From: Lentzea sp. NBRC 105346
GTDB lineage: Bacteria > Actinomycetota > Actinomycetes > Mycobacteriales > Pseudonocardiaceae
Reading direction: 5' to 3'
Length of the DNA stretch: 64,000 nt
NCBI RefSeq assembly: GCF_030269605.1
Contig: NZ_BSTQ01000010.1
Location: 185,402-249,401, forward strand
Position numbers and translations under genes: made by a program. Below the pieces are notes generated by a model. That model saw only the letters and a list, made by a program, of their open reading frames with translations. It searched no databases and had not been told where the DNA came from. Below, piece after piece: positions 26,247 through 35,218 of the stretch; the first letter of the stretch is position 1, and each line of letters starts with the position of its first letter.

Positions 26247-27638
26247 ATGATTACTCGTATGGGTGAACGCAAGCGGGCGCAGGCCGCCGCCGCGCTGGGC
26301 ACGTGGACCGAGCCCGAAGAGGTGTACGCGCAGGGCCGCAGGCTTCGCGACAAGGTCGGATTCGACGCGCACCGCGACATGTCGCTCGCGAAGAACCGGC
26401 CGTCGGTCGAAGAGTTCATGCACGCCAGCAACGAAGGCAGGCTCGAAGAGCTGATCCCGTTGCGCGTGGGCCGCATGATGGTGAACCCGTTCGCGTTCTT
26501 CCGCGGCAGCGCCGGGTTGATGGCGGGCGACCTCGCCGCCGGCGTCTCCAGTGGACTGGAAGCGCAGCTGTGCGGCGACGCGCACGCGGCGAACTTCGGG
26601 CTGTACGGCACGCCCGAGGGCCAGATCGTCATGGACATCAACGACTTTGACGAGACGCTGCCGGGACCGTGGGAGTGGGACCTCAAGCGGCTCGTCACGT
26701 CGCTCGTGCTCGCCGGGCGCACGGGTGAGGTGTCCGACAAGGGATGCCGCGACGCCGCGGAGGACGCGGTGCGCGCCTACCGGGGTGCGATCCGGCACCT
26801 CGCGGAGCTGCCGTTCATGGACTCCTGGACCGCTTTGGGCGACGAATCCGTTTTGTCCAAGGTGAAGGCCGACGACCTGCTCAAGGACTTCAGCAAGGCC
26901 GCGGAGAAGTCGCGCAAGAACACCAGCGCGCGGTTCGCGGCCAAGTGGACCGCGCACGACGGCGAGCGGTGGCGGTTCATCACCAACCCGCCGACGTTCA
27001 CCACGGTGTCCGACGAGACCATGCACAACGTCATCGACGCGCTGCCGTCCTATGTGGACACGTTGCGCGAGTCGCGGCGCAACCTGATCATGCGATACGG
27101 GGTGTCGGACGTCGCGTTCCGCGTCGTCGGCACGGGCAGTGTCGGGTTGCGCAACTACCTGATTCTGTTGCACGGCAACGGCAACGAGGCGCTCGTCCTG
27201 CAGGCCAAGGAAGCCCGGCGCAGTGCGCTGGAGCCGTTCCTCGACGTGGAGCCCGCGAAGCACGAGGGCAAGCGCATCGTGCACGGCGCGCGGCTGGTGC
27301 AGGCCGAGACGGACATCCTGCTCGGCTACACGACCATCGAGGGGCGGCCGTACATCGTGCGGCAGTTCCGCAACCGCAAGGGCGAGATCGACGCGACCAC
27401 GTTGAAGCGCGACGACCTCGACGACTACGGGCGGTTCGCCGGGGCACTGCTGGCGCGGGCCCACAGCCGGTCGGTCGACCCGCGCCTGCTCGCCGGGTAC
27501 TTCCAGGGTAACGACGGCGACGACCTCGACGAGGCGTTCGCCGGCTACGCCTTCGACTACGCCGACCAGACCGAGGCCGACCACGCCGAGCTGGTCGACC
27601 TGGTCAAGAACGGGAAGCTGCCCGCCCTGGTCGAGTGA
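26247..27638 (+). CDS. DUF2252 protein
   Basis: About 463 residues. Conserved DUF2252 elements are MMVNPFAFFRGSAGLMAGDL, CGDAHAANFGLYGTPEG and MDINDFDETLPGPWEWDLKR, a kinase-like arrangement (GDxHxxNF, DFD) found in aminoglycoside-phosphotransferase-fold proteins. A phosphotransferase activity is therefore plausible but unproven. Start uncertain: ATG 26247, ATG 26259 and GTG 26211 are all in frame and none has a strong ribosome site. It is convergent with the next gene, with abutting stops. Confidence 0.82.
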   Translation: MITRMGERKRAQAAAALGTWTEPEEVYAQGRRLRDKVGFDAHRDMSLAKNRPSVEEFMHASNEGRLEELIPLRVGRMMVNPFAFFRGSAGLMAGDLAAGVSSGLEAQLCGDAHAANFGLYGTPEGQIVMDINDFDETLPGPWEWDLKRLVTSLVLAGRTGEVSDKGCRDAAEDAVRAYRGAIRHLAELPFMDSWTALGDESVLSKVKADDLLKDFSKAAEKSRKNTSARFAAKWTAHDGERWRFITNPPTFTTVSDETMHNVIDALPSYVDTLRESRRNLIMRYGVSDVAFRVVGTGSVGLRNYLILLHGNGNEALVLQAKEARRSALEPFLDVEPAKHEGKRIVHGARLVQAETDILLGYTTIEGRPYIVRQFRNRKGEIDATTLKRDDLDDYGRFAGALLARAHSRSVDPRLLAGYFQGNDGDDLDEAFAGYAFDYADQTEADHAELVDLVKNGKLPALVE

Positions 27639-28139
27639 TCAGGCCCCGACGATGGACAGGGTGACGGCGGACGGGAGCGACTTGATGCCGTCACCGACGC
27701 AGTCCAGCACGTTCGGCGTCACGCCCGTCGTCGTCTCGACGGCCGTGGCGCCGGTGTAGCGGCCCGCGGTGATGGTGCCGGTCTTGGTGACGACGATCTG
27801 CCCGGCGGGCCGCTGGACCGTGGTCTCGTAGCTGAAGAAGCTGGACTCACCGTCGGACCAGACGTACTGCAGCAGTCCGGGGTTGGACTCGCCGACCGAC
27901 AGGCACGACGCCACCTTCGTGACGCCGCTGGACTGAATCGCGGACACGCCCGTGGCGGTGCCGGCACACGGCGAGAAGATCGCGTCGTACTCGATCCGCT
28001 GCACGCTCGGGAACAGCTTCAGGCCCGGCGAGTACTGCGTGGTCTTCGTGCCCACGCACTCCAGCGCCACGGGGTCGGCGGAGGCGGCGGGCGTAACGAC
28101 GACCGTCAGCAGGGCAGCGGCCAACAACGCTTTGAACAT
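27639..28139 (-). CDS. Secreted protein of unknown function
   Basis: About 166 residues with a clear Sec signal (MFKALLAAALLTVVVTPAASA, cleavage after ASA). The mature part begins DPVALECVGTKTTQYSPGL and is beta-rich with four cysteines (ECVG, SPCAG, ASCLSV, LDCVG), probably two disulfides. Similar small exported proteins are common in actinomycetes; no function is known to me. GGAGAAT before the ATG is the ribosome site and is buried in an 11-bp hairpin (28142-28181). Confidence 0.75.
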   Translation of the reverse strand: MFKALLAAALLTVVVTPAASADPVALECVGTKTTQYSPGLKLFPSVQRIEYDAIFSPCAGTATGVSAIQSSGVTKVASCLSVGESNPGLLQYVWSDGESSFFSYETTVQRPAGQIVVTKTGTITAGRYTGATAVETTTGVTPNVLDCVGDGIKSLPSAVTLSIVGA

Positions 28140-28141
28140 GG

Positions 28142-28181
28142 ATTCTCCGTAACCGAAAGTAGCTGGTCGATTACGGAGAAT
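28142..28181 (-). promoter_or_regulatory. 5' leader hairpin that buries the ribosome site
   Basis: On the minus strand, perfect 11-base arms ATTCTCCGTAA and TTACGGAGAAT flank an 18-base loop. The second arm contains the GGAG ribosome site and ends 2 bases before the ATG at 28139. It may act as a translational switch, or the same DNA may be a protein operator. Confidence 0.55.
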
Positions 28182-28204
28182 GGTGTAGCCGGACGGCCAC
28201 GTCA

Positions 28205-29830
28205 CTAAGGCGTCCGGGTGATCTTTCGCCGCTCCTCGTCCCATATGGGCTCGTCAACCTCGGTGACCTGCCCGTCCGAGCGGAATACGAGAAACCGGTC
28301 GAACGAGCGCGCGAACCAGCGGTCGTGCGTCACGGCGACGACCGTGCCCTCGAACTCGTCCAGCGCGCGTTGCAGCGCCTCCGCCGAGGCCAGGTCGAGG
28401 TTGTCGGTCGGCTCGTCGAGCAGCAGCAACGTGGCGCCGGACAGCTCCAGCAGCAGGATCTGGAACCGCGCCTGCTGCCCGCCGGACAGGTTCTCGAACC
28501 GCGAGTCGCCCGCCGCCGCGAGGCCGTACCGCTTGAGCACACTCATCGCCGCGCCACGATCACGGCCGGGGCGCCCTTCCTCGCCGTGCCACAGGATGTC
28601 GACGAGCGTCCGGCCGACCCACTCCGGATGCTGGTGCGTCTGCGCGAACAGTCCCGGGACGACACGCGCCCCGAGCCGCCACTTTCCTTCCACGGCAACG
28701 GAATCGCCCCCGAGCAGCCGCAGGAAGTGCGACTTGCCGGACCCGTTCGACCCGAGCACGGCCACGCGGTCACCGAAGAAGATCTCGTTCGAGAACGGCC
28801 GCATCAGGCCGGTCAGTTCCAGGTCCTCACACGTGATCGCGCGAACACCGGTGCGCCCGCCGCGCAGCCGCGGCGTCACCTTCTCGTCGACCGGCAGCTC
28901 CGGCGGCGGCCCGGCGGCCTCGAACCGTTCCAGGCGCGCGCACATGACGTGGTACTTGGGCGCCATCGACTCGTAGTACTTCGCCTGCTGCTGCAGGGTT
29001 CGCACAAGTTCCTTGAGCCGCTGATGCTCCTCCTCCCAGCGCCGGTGCTGTTCCTTGAGCTTCTCGATCCGCGACTCCCGAGCCGAGTGCCATGTGCCGA
29101 ACGACCCGTGGTGCGTCCACGCGCTGTGCGCCTCGACGGTCACGACGTGCGTCGCGGCCGTCGCGAGCAGCTCGCGGTCGTGGCTGACCAGCAGCACCGC
29201 CTTGTCCGTCCCTTTGAGACGATCCTCAAGCCAGCGTTTGCCCGGCACGTCGAGATAGTTGTCCGGCTCGTCGAGCAGCAGCACCTGTTCGTGGCCGCGC
29301 AGCAACGCCTCCAGCACGAGCCGCTTCTGCTCGCCGCCCGACAACGTCCGCACCTCGCGGAACCGGGCACGGTCGAACGGGCTGCCGAGCGCGGCGACGG
29401 TCACCGTGTCCCACAGGACCTCGACGTCGTATCCGCCGGCCTCACCCCAGGCCACCAGCGCCGAGGCATAGCGCAGCTGGGTGGGTTCGTCGTCGTTCTC
29501 CATCATCGCCAGCTCGACCGCGTCGAGCTCGGCGGCCGCGATGCGCAACGCTTCCGGTGCGACGGCAAGCAGCAGGTCACGCACGGTGGACGAGTCCCGG
29601 ACCGAGCCGACGAACTGCGGCATCACCGCCAGCCCGCCCTGGATCCGCGCGCTGCCGGCGTGCGGGGTCAACTCACCGCACAGCAGCCGCAGCAACGTGG
29701 TCTTGCCGACGCCGTTCGCCCCGACCAGCGCGACCACCGATCCGCCGCCGACCTTGAACGACACGTCGCGGAACAGCTCGCGTCCGTCGGGCAGCCGGTA
29801 AGCCAGCCCGTTCGCCTCCAGAAATCCCAC
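28205..29830 (-). CDS. ABC-F family ATPase (ribosome-associated)
   Basis: 541 residues, two ABC cassettes and no membrane segments. Walker A motifs are GANGVGKTT and GSNGSGKSH, signature motifs LSGGEQKR and LSGGQQAR, Walker B LLLDEPDNYLD and LLLDEPTDNLD. The inter-domain linker is charged and helical (KEQHRRWEEEHQRLKELVRT). ABC-F proteins act on ribosomes as translation factors or antibiotic-protection proteins; which one cannot be told from sequence. Starts at a GTG with a weak ribosome site. Confidence 0.9.
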   Translation of the reverse strand: MGFLEANGLAYRLPDGRELFRDVSFKVGGGSVVALVGANGVGKTTLLRLLCGELTPHAGSARIQGGLAVMPQFVGSVRDSSTVRDLLLAVAPEALRIAAAELDAVELAMMENDDEPTQLRYASALVAWGEAGGYDVEVLWDTVTVAALGSPFDRARFREVRTLSGGEQKRLVLEALLRGHEQVLLLDEPDNYLDVPGKRWLEDRLKGTDKAVLLVSHDRELLATAATHVVTVEAHSAWTHHGSFGTWHSARESRIEKLKEQHRRWEEEHQRLKELVRTLQQQAKYYESMAPKYHVMCARLERFEAAGPPPELPVDEKVTPRLRGGRTGVRAITCEDLELTGLMRPFSNEIFFGDRVAVLGSNGSGKSHFLRLLGGDSVAVEGKWRLGARVVPGLFAQTHQHPEWVGRTLVDILWHGEEGRPGRDRGAAMSVLKRYGLAAAGDSRFENLSGGQQARFQILLLELSGATLLLLDEPTDNLDLASAEALQRALDEFEGTVVAVTHDRWFARSFDRFLVFRSDGQVTEVDEPIWDEERRKITRTP

Positions 29831-29864
29831 GAGGGAACATGGTCACCGCATCGGACGCCGGAAG

Positions 29865-30116
29865 CTAACCAATTCCCACCGGGTGCTTGCGCAGCACGGC
29901 GGTGACAGCGGCGACGAGCAGGCACAACAGGCCGATGCCGGGGGATCCGATCACGAGCAGCAAGGCGCCGATCCCGCCGAACACGATCATCACGACGTAG
30001 TAAAGCCACGCGTTGCGAACCCGGCCCGACTCGAACGCGCGCGCAAGGTCCGGTTCCTCGACACTCAACCGCTGCTCGATCTCATCGAGAGAGCGGCGTT
30101 CCGCATCGCTCAGCAT
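29865..30116 (-). CDS. DUF3040 small membrane protein
   Basis: 83 residues beginning MLSDAERRSLDEIEQRLSVE, then EPDLARAFE, the standard DUF3040 opening, followed by two hydrophobic segments (YYVVMIVFGGIGALLLVIG and GIGLLCLLVAAVTAVL). Widespread in actinobacteria and of unknown function. Divergent from the M48 peptidase gene, 74 bases apart. Confidence 0.85.
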   Translation of the reverse strand: MLSDAERRSLDEIEQRLSVEEPDLARAFESGRVRNAWLYYVVMIVFGGIGALLLVIGSPGIGLLCLLVAAVTAVLRKHPVGIG

Positions 30117-30190
30117 CGGAGATGGCCTTTCTCGGTGACTTCCGGCAAGTACCGAATACCCACGGCGAAGCGCGTGCACACTGTCATCTC

Positions 30191-31333
30191 GTGACTGGGG
30201 AATCCTCGAAGAAGCTGGCCAGACGGCTCAACGCCCGCCAGTTCGACGCGTACTCGCAAGAACCGCCCACCCGCCCCGAGTGGACCGCCGCCCGCGCCGG
30301 CCTCGTCGCGGTGTCCGTGGCGCTGATGCTGCTCGTCGCCATCGCGTTCGTGACCGGCCTCGTGCTCGTGCTGCAAGACTTCCCCTCGCTGTCGATCGTT
30401 CCCGGCGTCCTCCTCATCGCGATCGCGTGGACGTTGCGGCCCCGAGTCGGCCGGGCGGGCACCAACGAGTGGGCGATCATCACCCGCGACGACGCCCCGG
30501 CCCTCTTCACGCTGATCGATCGGGTGGCGGCGGCTACCGGCGCGCCGCAACCACACCACGTGGCACTGGACTACGAGTTCAACGCCTCTGCAGGCATCTT
30601 CGGTCTCCGAAGGAAAAGGCAGCTCGTGCTGGGCCTTCCGCTGTGGGGAATCCTCCGTCCGCAGCAACGGGTCGCGCTGCTGGGCCACGAGTTCGGGCAT
30701 TTCGTGAACAACGACTCGGCGCGCGGCCTGCTCACCCAGTCCGCACTCACGACGCCGGGTGCCATCGCCTACCTGCTCACGCCCGCCGAGTCGCTCACCG
30801 GAGGCCCGCTGACGGCTGTCGCGGAGGCGGTGCTACGCCCTATTCAGCGGCTGCTGTCACGGCTGTTCGTGCTGATGCAAGTGGGGCTGATCGCGGTCGC
30901 GTCCCGCGACCACCAGCGCGCCGAGTACTGCGCGGACGCCATGGCGGTCCGACTCGCCGGTACCGAGGCGACCGTCGCCCTGATGCACTACCTGATGGCC
31001 GGCGAACAGCTCCTCGGCGCCGTGAGCACCGTCGAGCGCGGGATCCACAGCAACCCGAAGACCGCCAAGAACCATCCCGGCGTGGCGCCATGGCGGGCCG
31101 CGGCGGACCAGACCCGGTCCCAGTTCGATCTTCCCGCCCTGCTCGAGAAGTCGATCGAGGAGGACGCCTCGCTGTGGTCTGAGCACCCGCCCTCCGGGCT
31201 GCGGGCGCGGATCGTCGAGTCGTGGCCGCACGCCGAGCCGTCACTCGTCCTCACCCAGGAGGACTCGGACAAGATCGACGCCGAGTTGCAGCGCTACTAC
31301 GCCAAGGCCGGCCGGGACCTGGTCTGGTCGTAG
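30191..31333 (+). CDS. M48-family membrane metallopeptidase
   Basis: About 380 residues. Two membrane segments near the N-terminus (GLVAVSVALMLLVAIAFVTG and SIVPGVLLIAIAWTL) precede the peptidase domain. The zinc motif is LLGHEFGHFVNND, and the third ligand region is RAEYCADAMAVRLAG. Members are HtpX/Ste24-like quality-control or processing proteases. The GTG at 30191 starts a plausible basic N-terminus. Substrate unknown. Confidence 0.85.
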   Translation: MTGESSKKLARRLNARQFDAYSQEPPTRPEWTAARAGLVAVSVALMLLVAIAFVTGLVLVLQDFPSLSIVPGVLLIAIAWTLRPRVGRAGTNEWAIITRDDAPALFTLIDRVAAATGAPQPHHVALDYEFNASAGIFGLRRKRQLVLGLPLWGILRPQQRVALLGHEFGHFVNNDSARGLLTQSALTTPGAIAYLLTPAESLTGGPLTAVAEAVLRPIQRLLSRLFVLMQVGLIAVASRDHQRAEYCADAMAVRLAGTEATVALMHYLMAGEQLLGAVSTVERGIHSNPKTAKNHPGVAPWRAAADQTRSQFDLPALLEKSIEEDASLWSEHPPSGLRARIVESWPHAEPSLVLTQEDSDKIDAELQRYYAKAGRDLVWS

Positions 31334-31334
31334 C

Positions 31335-32330
31335 CTAATTCGATCTTGATAGCGCAACCAGCCGGGAGACCGCGCGCAGGTACTTCTTGCGGTAGCCGCC
31401 GCGCAGCATCTCCTCGGTGAACAGGTCGGACAGCGGGCGGCCGGACACCGCGACGGGCACGTCCCGGTCGTACAGCCGGTCGCCCAGCGCCACCAGGCGC
31501 AACGCGACGTTCTGGTCGTCGGCCGCCCGCACCCCCCGCAGGTGCACGGCCGTGACGCCGTCGACGAGCCGCCCGTAGCGCGACGGGTGGATCTTCGCCA
31601 GCGCGGCGCACAGGGCGTCGAAGTCGTCGAGGGTGGACCCCGGAGTCGAGGCGGCGCGCGAGACGAGGTCGTCGTCGGACATGGGCGGCGGCGCGTCGGG
31701 CAGGCCGCGGTGGCGGTAGTCGGGGCCGTCGACGCGGACGACGTCGAACTTGGCCGACACGATCTGGATCTCGCGCAGGAAGTCGGCCGCCGCGAAGCGG
31801 CCCTCGCCGAGCTTGTCGGGCAGCGTGTTGGACGTGGCCGCGACGAACACGCCCGCCGCGGTCAGTTCCTTGAGCAGCCGGGTCACGAGCATCGTGTCGC
31901 CGGGGTCGTCGAGCTCGAACTCGTCGATCGCGAGCAGCCGGTGCTCGGACAGCCGGCGGACGGTCTCCTGAAAGCCGAGCGCGCCGACCAGGTTCGTGAC
32001 CTCGACGAACGTGCCGAACGCCTTGGGGCCGGGCACGGCGTGCCAGATCGAGGCGAGCAGGTGCGTCTTGCCGACGCCGAAGCCGCCGTCGAGGTACAGG
32101 CCGGGCTTGCCCTCGTCCTCGGAGCGGCCGAACAGCGACCATCGCTTGCGCCGAGACGCACCCACCCGAGCGACGAACTCGCGGCACGCCTTGACGGCCA
32201 GCGCCTGGCTGGGTTCGTCGGGGTTGGGAATGTAGCTGTCGAAGCTGACGGCGTCGAAGCGCGGCGGCGGGACCATCGCGTCGACCAGTTCGTCCGCCCC
32301 GACCTGAGGATCACGATCGGCCAGGCGCAT
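31335..32330 (-). CDS. zapE: Cell division / AFG1-like ATPase ZapE
   Basis: 331 residues. AFG1/ZapE motifs: Walker A LDGGFGVGKTHLLAS, Walker B LLAIDEFELDDPGDTML, and an arginine-finger region near DRLYDRDVPV. It is divergent from a RibD-like reductase gene and followed in the neighbourhood by ligC; the pair ATPase / RibD-like protein also occurs in mycobacteria (Rv2670c-Rv2671). In proteobacteria ZapE acts at the division ring; the actinobacterial role is not established. Confidence 0.88.
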   Translation of the reverse strand: MRLADRDPQVGADELVDAMVPPPRFDAVSFDSYIPNPDEPSQALAVKACREFVARVGASRRKRWSLFGRSEDEGKPGLYLDGGFGVGKTHLLASIWHAVPGPKAFGTFVEVTNLVGALGFQETVRRLSEHRLLAIDEFELDDPGDTMLVTRLLKELTAAGVFVAATSNTLPDKLGEGRFAAADFLREIQIVSAKFDVVRVDGPDYRHRGLPDAPPPMSDDDLVSRAASTPGSTLDDFDALCAALAKIHPSRYGRLVDGVTAVHLRGVRAADDQNVALRLVALGDRLYDRDVPVAVSGRPLSDLFTEEMLRGGYRKKYLRAVSRLVALSRSN

Positions 32331-32363
32331 GCGCGCAGCCTAACGGCGTGCTGGGATGGCCCG

Positions 32364-33080
32364 GTGCAGATGTTGTGGCCCTCACCGGGCGCTGAGATCA
32401 CCGACACAGTCCTCGAAGAGCTCTACGCCTACCCCTCGGACCGCACCTGGGTGCAGGTGAACTTCGTGTCCAGCGTGGACGGTGCGGTCAGCGTCACCGG
32501 CACGTCGAAAGGCCTCGGCAGCCCGGCGGACAAGAAGATCTTCATGCTCGGCCGCGACCTGTGCGACGTCGTGCTCGTCGGAGCGGGCACGGTGCTCGTC
32601 GAGCGCTACCGCGGCGCCAAGCCGAACCTCGAACGCCGCGAACGGCTGGGCCTCGCGCCGATTCCGCCGATCGCCGTCGTCACCGCGCGCGGCACGCTGA
32701 CCGAGGACCTGCCGCTGTTCACCGACACGGTCGTCCCGCCGATCATCATCACGACCAAGCATGCGCACGTTCCCACGGACGCGGACGTGATCATCGCGGG
32801 CGAGGACGAGGTGGACCTGAAGTTCGCGCTCGACGCGCTGGCCGAGCGCGGGCTGCGCCGGGTCGACTGCGAGGGCGGACCGACGCTGTTCGGTCGCATG
32901 GCCGCCGACGACCTCGTCGACGAGCTGAACCTGACGCTGTCGCCGCAGCTGGCGGTGGGCGACGCCGGGCGCATCGCGCACGGGCCGCTGCCGCCCGCGC
33001 CACGAGCGATGGAGCTGCGGACCGTGCTGCACGATCAAGACGTGTTGCTGTTGCGGTACCGGCGGCGTGATTCCAGCTGA
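32364..33080 (+). CDS. RibD C-terminal / DHFR-fold pyrimidine reductase family protein
   Basis: 238 residues. WVQVNFVSSVDGAVSVTG, LGRDLCDVVLVGAGTV and RVDCEGGPTLFGRM are RibD C-terminal reductase motifs. No deaminase domain is present. The Mycobacterium tuberculosis homologue next to the same ATPase gene (Rv2671) has dihydrofolate reductase activity when overproduced; a similar side activity is possible here. GTG 32364 or ATG 32370 may be the start. It lies 17 bases upstream of ligC, likely co-transcribed. Confidence 0.85.
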   Translation: MQMLWPSPGAEITDTVLEELYAYPSDRTWVQVNFVSSVDGAVSVTGTSKGLGSPADKKIFMLGRDLCDVVLVGAGTVLVERYRGAKPNLERRERLGLAPIPPIAVVTARGTLTEDLPLFTDTVVPPIIITTKHAHVPTDADVIIAGEDEVDLKFALDALAERGLRRVDCEGGPTLFGRMAADDLVDELNLTLSPQLAVGDAGRIAHGPLPPAPRAMELRTVLHDQDVLLLRYRRRDSS

Positions 33081-33097
33081 AGGGGCAGGATGGCGCC

Positions 33098-34165
33098 GTG
33101 GACCTGCCTGTGAACCCACCGCTGCAGCCGATGCTCGCCACGTCCGTCGACGCCATCCCGGACGACCAGGGCCTGTTGTTCGAGCCGAAGTGGGACGGCT
33201 TCCGCTGCGTGGTCTTCCGCGACGGCGACGAGGTGTTCCTCCAGTCCCGCAGTGGTAAGCCGCTGAACCGCTACTTCCCAGAGGTCGAGGAGGAGATGCG
33301 TCGCATCCTCCCGTCCCGGGTCGTCGTCGACGGCGAGCTCGTGGTGGCGTTCAACGACGAGCTCGACTTCGACGCGCTCGGCCAGCGCATCCACCCGGCC
33401 GCCTCACGGGTGCAGCTGCTGGCCGAGCAGACACCGGCGACGTTCGTGGGCTTCGACCTGCTCGTGCTGGGCGACCGGGTGCTGCTGGAGGAACCGACGG
33501 TCGCGCGGCGCGAGGCGTTGCTGGAGATCCCCGACATCCACGTCACCCCGGCCACCACTGACCCGGCGCTCGCGCGCGAGTGGTTCACCCTGTTCGAGGG
33601 CGCGGGCCTGGACGGCGTGATGGGCAAGCTCGCCGACGGCCCGTACACGCCGGGCAAGCGCACCATGATCAAGGTCAAGCACGCGCGCACCGCCGAGGCC
33701 GTGGTCGCGGGCCTGCGCTGGCACAAGGACACCGAGCCGGGCACCGCCGTCGGCTCGCTGCTGCTCGGGCTTTATGACGACAACGACGTGCTGCACCACA
33801 TCGGCGTCGTCGGCTCGTTCAAGGCGGCCGAACGCCGCGCGCTGGCCGCCGAGATGGCGCCGTTGATCACCTCCGACGACCACCCGTGGGCCTCGCCGCA
33901 ACCGGGCCAGCGCATCCCCGGTGAGATCAACCGGTGGCGCAGCGCGCAGGCCGAGTACGTGCCGCTGCGCCCCGAGCGGGTCCTGGAGTTCCACTACACG
34001 CAGACCGAGGGCGAGCACCCGGTCCGCCTGCGGCACAACGGCCAGTTCGCGCGCTGGCGCCCGGACCGCGAACCGTCGTCGTGCCGCTACGACCAGCTGG
34101 ACATCCCCGCGCGTTACGACGTGGCCGCCGTGCTGCGGGGTGAGCTCAAGCCGCGCACGTCGTAG
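33098..34165 (+). CDS. ligC: ATP-dependent DNA ligase, LigC type
   Basis: 355 residues. The adenylated lysine is in EPKWDGFRCVVFRDG, with VVVDGELVV (motif III), GVMGKLADGPYTPG and RTMIKVKH (motifs IV-V), and a C-terminal OB-fold domain. LigC is one of several ATP ligases in actinobacteria, with a backup role in base-excision repair or end joining. Starts at a GTG. Its 3' end overlaps the convergent SMP-30 gene by 52 bases. Confidence 0.92.
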   Translation: MDLPVNPPLQPMLATSVDAIPDDQGLLFEPKWDGFRCVVFRDGDEVFLQSRSGKPLNRYFPEVEEEMRRILPSRVVVDGELVVAFNDELDFDALGQRIHPAASRVQLLAEQTPATFVGFDLLVLGDRVLLEEPTVARREALLEIPDIHVTPATTDPALAREWFTLFEGAGLDGVMGKLADGPYTPGKRTMIKVKHARTAEAVVAGLRWHKDTEPGTAVGSLLLGLYDDNDVLHHIGVVGSFKAAERRALAAEMAPLITSDDHPWASPQPGQRIPGEINRWRSAQAEYVPLRPERVLEFHYTQTEGEHPVRLRHNGQFARWRPDREPSSCRYDQLDIPARYDVAAVLRGELKPRTS

Positions 34166-34944
34166 GTCAGCACGCGGCCGGTGTGGCGCTGGAACATCTC
34201 GCCCATCCGCTCGATGCCCTGCCACTCCGCGACCATCATGTACAGCGTGCCTTCGCCCAGTGCGCAGGCGAAACACGCGGCGTCGAGCTCGACGCGGTCC
34301 GTGATCTCCCCGCCCTCCCGGACGCGGAGGACCCGCGACGCGTCGTCGGTGAAGTCCTGGGTCCAGATCGCGCCCTCGTCGTCGAGGCAGATGCCGTCGC
34401 CGCCGACCGGCGCCCACACACGGCGGTTCGTCAGGCTGCCGTCGTCCTCGATGTCGAACGCCGTGAGCCGGCCCGCCCACGACTCGGCGACGATGAGCGT
34501 GCGTCCGTGCACGACCATGCCGTTCGGGAACATGATCTCCTCGGCCACCGTGCGGGCCTTGCCGTCGGGTGTGACCAGCACGATCGTGCCGGGGCGGAAG
34601 TCCTCCTCGCCGAAGCGGAAGCCCACGTCGTTGACGTAGATGTTCTGCTGATCGACCACGATCTCGTTCAACGCGCCGGCGACGTGGCTGACGTCGGCGT
34701 GCGTGACCCACTCGCCGTCCTCCAGCCGCAGGACCTTGTCGTCGCCCGTGACCAGCAGGTTTCCGTCGAGCCAGTCGATGCAGAACCCGGCGGCCTTCGG
34801 CCCCTTGGCGATCACCTCGCTGTTGCCTTGCGGGTCGACGGCGACGATCTCCTGCGCCACGCCCCAGTTCGAGAACCACAGGCGCCCGTCGTGCCAGCGG
34901 GGCGACTCCCCGACGACCAGGCCCTTCATCAACGTCTTCACCAT
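34114..34944 (-). CDS. SMP-30/gluconolactonase family protein
   Basis: 276 residues of a calcium-dependent six-bladed propeller: LVVGESPRWHDGRLWFSNWG (first metal ligand Glu), FPNGMVVHGRTLIVAESWAG and GGDGICLDDEGAIWTQDF (Asn/Asp ligands). Likely hydrolyses a sugar or other lactone in the cytoplasm; no signal peptide. ATG 34944 has GGAGG 5 bases upstream and is preferred to the upstream ATG at 34962. The last codons overlap the ligC end, so the C-terminus may be slightly extended compared with relatives. Confidence 0.85.
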   Translation of the reverse strand: MVKTLMKGLVVGESPRWHDGRLWFSNWGVAQEIVAVDPQGNSEVIAKGPKAAGFCIDWLDGNLLVTGDDKVLRLEDGEWVTHADVSHVAGALNEIVVDQQNIYVNDVGFRFGEEDFRPGTIVLVTPDGKARTVAEEIMFPNGMVVHGRTLIVAESWAGRLTAFDIEDDGSLTNRRVWAPVGGDGICLDDEGAIWTQDFTDDASRVLRVREGGEITDRVELDAACFACALGEGTLYMMVAEWQGIERMGEMFQRHTGRVLTYDVRGLSSPRSTAATS

Positions 34945-35005
34945 GCCGTCCTCCTTCGTCATCGCTTACACGAACGAGGTGGCCAGCAATCGACATACTG
35001 CTCGC

Positions 35006-35218
35006 ATGGATCTGGAGTCGGTGGTCGCCGAGGCCGTCGCGGCGCACGACGAGGTGACGCTGAAGCGAGTCCTGCACCCGTATCTGCACTGGACGGACGG
35101 GCCGCTGCGGCTGCGCGGCCGCAACAACGTGCTGGCGCATCTCCGGGCCCTGTCACACCTCGATCCGCCCGCGTCGGTCGAGGTGCGCGACGGCCAGATC
35201 TACCGCTGGACGACCTAG
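35006..35218 (+). CDS. Small SnoaL/NTF2-like protein
   Basis: 70 residues: AAHDEVTLKRVLHPYLHWTD, then RLRGRNNVLAHLRAL and a final EVRDGQIYRWTT. This is the first half of an NTF2-like fold (helices then strand), as in very short family members found in actinomycetes. Function unknown. Its stop overlaps the stop of the convergent EamA gene by 3 bases. Confidence 0.65.
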   Translation: MDLESVVAEAVAAHDEVTLKRVLHPYLHWTDGPLRLRGRNNVLAHLRALSHLDPPASVEVRDGQIYRWTT

